Below are positions 60,140 to 64,000 of a stretch of DNA of 64,000 nt, one piece after another. The stretch is from Mactra quadrangularis (Eukaryota > Mollusca > Bivalvia > Venerida > Mactridae). Where the stretch lies: NCBI GenBank assembly GCA_025267735.1, contig CM046296.1:22904464-22968463 (forward strand), in the 5' to 3' direction. Made by a program: the position numbers and the translations under genes. The notes below the pieces were generated by a model that was not told the DNA's origin, did no database searches, and saw only the letters and a list, made by a program, of their open reading frames with translations. Within the stretch, counting starts at the first letter, position 1; every line of letters begins with the position of its first letter.

Positions 60140-60640
60140 TTAAAGGTCCCAAAGAATGGTAATGCCGACTTTATTTTGAAGAAAAAAAGTACAACATTCC
60201 AAGTTATAACAAGACTCAGGTTTGTAAGAGTAGTTTCCCTTTGATAATTTCATATTTGGCATGCTGGATTGAACTGTCCGATTTGTCCCAGAATCAAATT
60301 CCGACTTTTTCACAGAATCTGCCAAACTAGTGAAATTGGATGTTGGAAATGAATCAAAAGGAAAAAATATTCGTGGCAAATATACTTGCTTAATTCTTAC
60401 TTTATTTATAACAAATGGTTGTTGTAAACTTTTGGGCAAAAGTATAATTTTAACAACATTCACTTGCAAAACATCAAACTCGCATGTTTGCAGTGATGCC
60501 GCTGCTATTTTTGGTATGAATAAATCGCGACCAATTCTGTTCATACCACCTATTTCGATGGAATAGGTAGGATGCTGCCAGAACACATTTCCAACGTACT
60601 GGATTGGAGTTCTCCCACTTCTAACAGTTGAAATTTCCAA
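60140..60640 (-). CDS. Unidentified open frame, no ATG start
   Basis: A 167-codon open frame, long for this AT-rich region, beginning at a TTG. It contains IQYVGNVFWQHPTYSIEIGG and later SVKKSEFDSGTNRTV. It is bounded upstream by TAA, and a TTTTACAG acceptor at about 60678 would enter a different frame (NPKNNVKITLGVLNWKFQ). I recognise no domain. It could be a decayed exon or transposon fragment; chance is possible. Confidence 0.2.
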   Translation of the reverse strand: MEISTVRSGRTPIQYVGNVFWQHPTYSIEIGGMNRIGRDLFIPKIAAASLQTCEFDVLQVNVVKIILLPKSLQQPFVINKVRIKQVYLPRIFFPFDSFPTSNFTSLADSVKKSEFDSGTNRTVQSSMPNMKLSKGNYSYKPESCYNLECCTFFLQNKVGITILWDL

Positions 60641-60678
60641 TTGAGCACACCCAATGTGATTTTAACATTGTTTTTAGG

Positions 60679-61774
60679 GTTCTGTAAAAACATACCATAA
60701 TTAATTTATTCCAAAAGATATTAAACTTCATTAGACCATAGGTTGATGTATAAAACATTCCTACAGAACATAACAGATAATTTATTTCAGTAACATATAT
60801 ACAATGGTTTCTTGTAACAAACAATTGAGTATATACAATTTAACAGTCATGCAACACACAAATGACTGCTTAAAACTTAGAAATAAGACACAGAAGTAAT
60901 TGAGGGGTGTGACTTAACAGCGCATATGTGACTCCTATTCCTGAATATGAGATTCTGTATATGAATATGACTTTTTTAAAATGCTAAATTCACTTGTAAC
61001 TTCAACAAGATATTATGACTTCAAACTTTTATAAGATATTTGTGAAAAAAATTATCAAAGTAATATGAATTGCTTTACTAGTATGAATACCACTTGGCGA
61101 ATATTACTTTTATTTTATAGTTTTAAAATGTTGATACATTTAATATATGTAAAAGGTGAATTGTGTATTATTCAAAATTGCATGAATTTTATATTGCATT
61201 GTATGCATACTAAAAGTAGATTTTGTTGAGTAACTTACTTAAAACTATAATTTATAATAAACAAGTAATCAGACAATAAAATACTCACATAAGTTTTAGA
61301 CTGTCTTGGGTGTTAACCAGTATAGATACCAACAAAAGTTACCATCCAACATTTTGGATACACTTATAACAGGTCAATGGACTAATCTTAGTTAAAATGT
61401 TTCAGAACTGGAAAAAAAATACTTCAGATTAATTATATTCTTAATCAATTGTAATTCTTTTCAAATTCAATAATCTTTTGTCAATATTAATTTTCCAAGT
61501 GGGGCAACAAGCAACTTGTATACTTTTTACTGGCCCAAATATTTACAAGCAGTAAAAGGTTGCAATAGGTTTTCAGGGCAATCAAATGATTTTCGATTTT
61601 CATGTTAAGACCTGTATTTCACATCAAGTCATACCAAGAGTCAATTTCAGAAAATGTACATATTATAGACTGCTGTCATAGGCAAAATATTTGAGTTGGT
61701 GAGGGGGGAATTTGATATTCAGATTGCACTAAGAGACTTCTTTGAATCATATAGCTTACTTGGCATGTACATAT
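60679..61774. other. No gene seen
   Basis: AT-rich; no element ends or exon recognised. Confidence 0.4.
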
Positions 61775-62203
61775 GGCACGTTCTGCAAGGCAATCACTAG
61801 CTAGCGCTTTTTGAAAACAATTTTTTGTAGCATAAGAGGTCTATAAAACTGTTTGCTTCCAGCTAGCAAATCCAAAATGGCGACTTTCTCAAACAAAAAG
61901 TTCAGAATTGTAACAAATGAAAAACATTAAAATCAATTATCACCATAATTATTCTTTTTAACTGCTTTGACAAAATATATGAATTAAATGAAATATATAT
62001 ATCAGTATTTTTGAAAAAAAAAACACATTCCAACAGGGGGCAGCCATTTTGAATAAGGCAGAAACATTCCGAATGATACAGCTAGCAAGAAAAAACTTGC
62101 TATGTATCGCTAGCTATCCATTCAACTTGATCGATCATAGCAGACCATTCTGTAGGAAATCACTAGCTATTGATACAAAGTGCTCGCCTTGTGAAACGTG
62201 CCC
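61775..62203. mobile_element. Foldback/Harbinger-like MITE with CTAGC repeats
   Basis: Ends GGCACGTTCTGCAAGGC and GCCTTGTGAAACGTGCCC; inner inverted ATCACTAGCTA, AGCTAGCAA and AAAATGGCGA / GCCATTTTG. The duplication is unclear. Confidence 0.7.
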
Positions 62204-62852
62204 ATAGTCTACAATCTACTTCTCTACATGGCACTGACTTATACATGTAATTGCCAGGAAAGCACATATTGCAGGTTTAGTACAAAACAGTTGAAACTCA
62301 CTCTAATCTTGTACTGAGTTAACAACCGTTTGGAATAAACCTGTGTTATAGCATGTTCATGAAGCATTTTTTCAAGGGGATCGAAATAATTGTTAAGGAA
62401 TGGATGTGAAGTTAGCTTTAACAGAAGTAAGTGTAATCTTACTCTTGTAATGCAAGCAAAATTACAGCAATACAATTGATCTTACTGTTTTTGTCCTTGT
62501 GATTGTTGACAGTTTTACAAATAATCTTGTTTCTACCATAAAGACGAAAGTGAACCAAACCAGCTTGGACTACAGACAAAAGTATCTCATACTTCAAGTG
62601 ATAATTTGAACCTGAAATGAATTAAAACAGAGAAGAAAATCTCGCAAAAACTGTTTCTTTTGTAACAGTAACAGTCATGACAGCATTTTAGCGTCTCCAT
62701 GAAAGGTTGCCTTTATTGTAGGCAAGGCAAGGCAAGATTTGTAAACAGGTAACTGTAGATGTTCCTTCAAAACAATGTAGGCGCCTGCTTTTCCTGAGCA
62801 AGAGTTTCAAAAAGCATCCAATGTATTCATGAACCAATCAGATTTCAGTTCC
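62204..62852. other. No gene seen
   Basis: AT-rich, includes a short GGCAAGGCAAGGCAAG run at 62722. Confidence 0.4.
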
Positions 62853-63160
62853 AGTATTTGTGGGCATCAGTTGGGTATCAATAGCGGAAATCAACAGGTT
62901 ACGTGGTTCGATTCCCAGGCGGGGCTTACTAAAGTGGAGCTTGGTAATGAAATTATTTCTCGTCCATTCTCCCTGCTACCAATGATTTTTGATTTTTTTA
63001 ATTATGTAGGGCAGTTCACTGGGGAAAGTATGTGCTTAGTAGTTAGTTAACAGCTAAATCCAGAGATTTAGCCTTTCCAAGAGGAGTGAGTAGGTTGACT
63101 GACTGCTGTTATATGACCTTTACAATGAGTTGCAACGGCATTAAACCCAACGAAAATAGG
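62853..63160 (+). mobile_element. tRNA-derived SINE, family 1, diverged
   Basis: Box B GTGGTTCGATTCC at 62905; box A eroded (GCATCAGTTGGGTA). The body contains GTAGGGCAGTTCACTGG and the tail GGCATTAAACCCAACGAAAA. Plus orientation, opposite to the other copies. Confidence 0.7.
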
Positions 63161-63802
63161 AGTCCAACTAGTGACTTCGGACTATATATTCACTTCGCTC
63201 TCCTTAATTAGGTCTCTATGGTACGTAAGTGCTATAAGATCTATGGGCTTGTATTCTCTCTGTGAGAGTCATAGATAAGTTAGCTTAGTACTGGGTTGTA
63301 GTTAGGAAGAGGTGGTTTGTGTCTGATGTTGGACATATATGTAGCTGTAACACTTGGTTGACATAGTTTATATGGTTTTTATTGTTATAAGCTAGGTATA
63401 GCTTGGAGGAACTGAGAGCTGGAACTCTGTAGTTGTATATTGTGAGTCGTAACTTAAGGTTTATACGTTGAAAGTGGAACTCTTGAGTTGCCGGGCTTGG
63501 TTTAATATAGTTGGAACTCGTACTTCACACAATCACTAATTCACTATTTGTTTTGTATACATTTCATGTTTTGTCTTTCTTATTTCTTTTGTTTGAACAC
63601 AATCATAGGTCTAGATACACTCGTAGGAAGATATATATATATGCTCATTCAAATATTCCTTTTTATAATGTAGGATAAGGTAGGGCATGGCTTAGTTCAT
63701 GTAGTTTATGTAGGCAAAGAAGCTATTTGGTATGGCAGAGGGAAAACTGATGTTATATTTCATATTTACAAAAAGTAATTGGTACATCAGTCACATGTGT
63801 GT
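63161..63802. other. No gene seen
   Basis: Unusually G/T-rich on this strand compared with neighbours (TTGGTTGACATAG, AGTTGGAACTCG); no feature assigned. Confidence 0.35.
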
Positions 63803-63806
63803 CAAT

Positions 63807-63888
63807 CTCTGTAAACAGATATCCTGTAGAGCCTCAGATCTTAATTCGGAGAATGAAAATTTTTAGATCTGGTTTTTAAATCAGATTG
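63807..63888 (+). mobile_element. Mutator-like MITE, deleted copy 3
   Basis: About 82 bp keeping both ends of the 29652 family (CAATCTCTGTAAACAGATAT … TTTTTAAATCAGATTG), flanked by CATGTGTGT / CATGTGTGC (8 of 9). Confidence 0.75.
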
Positions 63889-63905
63889 CATGTGTGCATG
63901 TGTGC

Positions 63906-63936
63906 ATGTATATATATATATATATATATATATAGA
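63906..63936. repeat. (AT)n microsatellite
   Basis: About 14-15 TA units immediately after a short TGTGCATG run. Confidence 0.95.
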
Positions 63937-64000
63937 TTCCTTGGAAAAGGACACAATGATATTAATTTGATATGTTCAATAATTCATAGTGTACAAGATG

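Overview
The window looks like intronic and intergenic DNA from an AT-rich animal genome, most likely a bivalve mollusc. The reasons are: spliced protein-coding exons with GT/AG borders; a non-LTR retrotransposon of the type common in molluscs; Helitron-like elements opening with AACAAGAG/AACAAGTA, a sequence style I associate with bivalves; and tRNA-derived SINEs ending in GGGTTTAACGCC plus GTTT repeats. The species is not determined. I see no rRNA, CRISPR array, operon or bacterial feature, and no promoter I could defend.

The one recognisable host gene runs on the minus strand across most of the window (about 55.7 kb down to 9.0 kb). It is a protein disulfide-isomerase of the PDIA3/ERp57 type. 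Eight exons can be placed in the correct order with usable splice sites and matching phases: 55524-55661, 53497-53609, 50019-50131, 47997-48270, 42559-42680, 28931-29010, 18811-18862 and 8994-9093. Together they run from the b domain to near the C-terminus and include the second CGHC active site. Most carry a stop codon, frameshift or loss of a key residue, so I read it as a decayed copy. The alternative is an uncorrected assembly. N-terminal exons were not found.

Almost everything else is mobile DNA, much of it inside the introns of that gene. 0-9 kb: hAT-like, pogo-like, SINE, foldback and mariner-like short elements. 12.3-16.9 kb: a nest of elements (Tc1-like, then hAT-like, then Helitron-like with internal tandem repeats, then a Harbinger-like and a mariner-like copy). 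19.4-28.6 kb: a large interrupted palindrome with a broken LINE in its loop (itself split by a pogo-like element) and a deleted hAT element with ZNF862-like coding remnants in its right arm. 29.6-42.5 kb: a 12.1-kb foldback element whose arms are minisatellites. It sits in a small Harbinger-like MITE, is bounded by a 9-bp target duplication, and carries later insertions of its own. 42.8-47.6 kb: a possible CAGGGTG-ended element with internal direct repeats. 48-63 kb: further hAT-like, Harbinger-like, pogo-like, Tc1-like and Mutator-like short elements and SINEs.

Several insertions can be dated relative to one another because an unoccupied version of the target is present elsewhere in the window. 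No new enzymatic or defence system is visible. The most unusual structure is the 12.1-kb minisatellite-armed foldback element.
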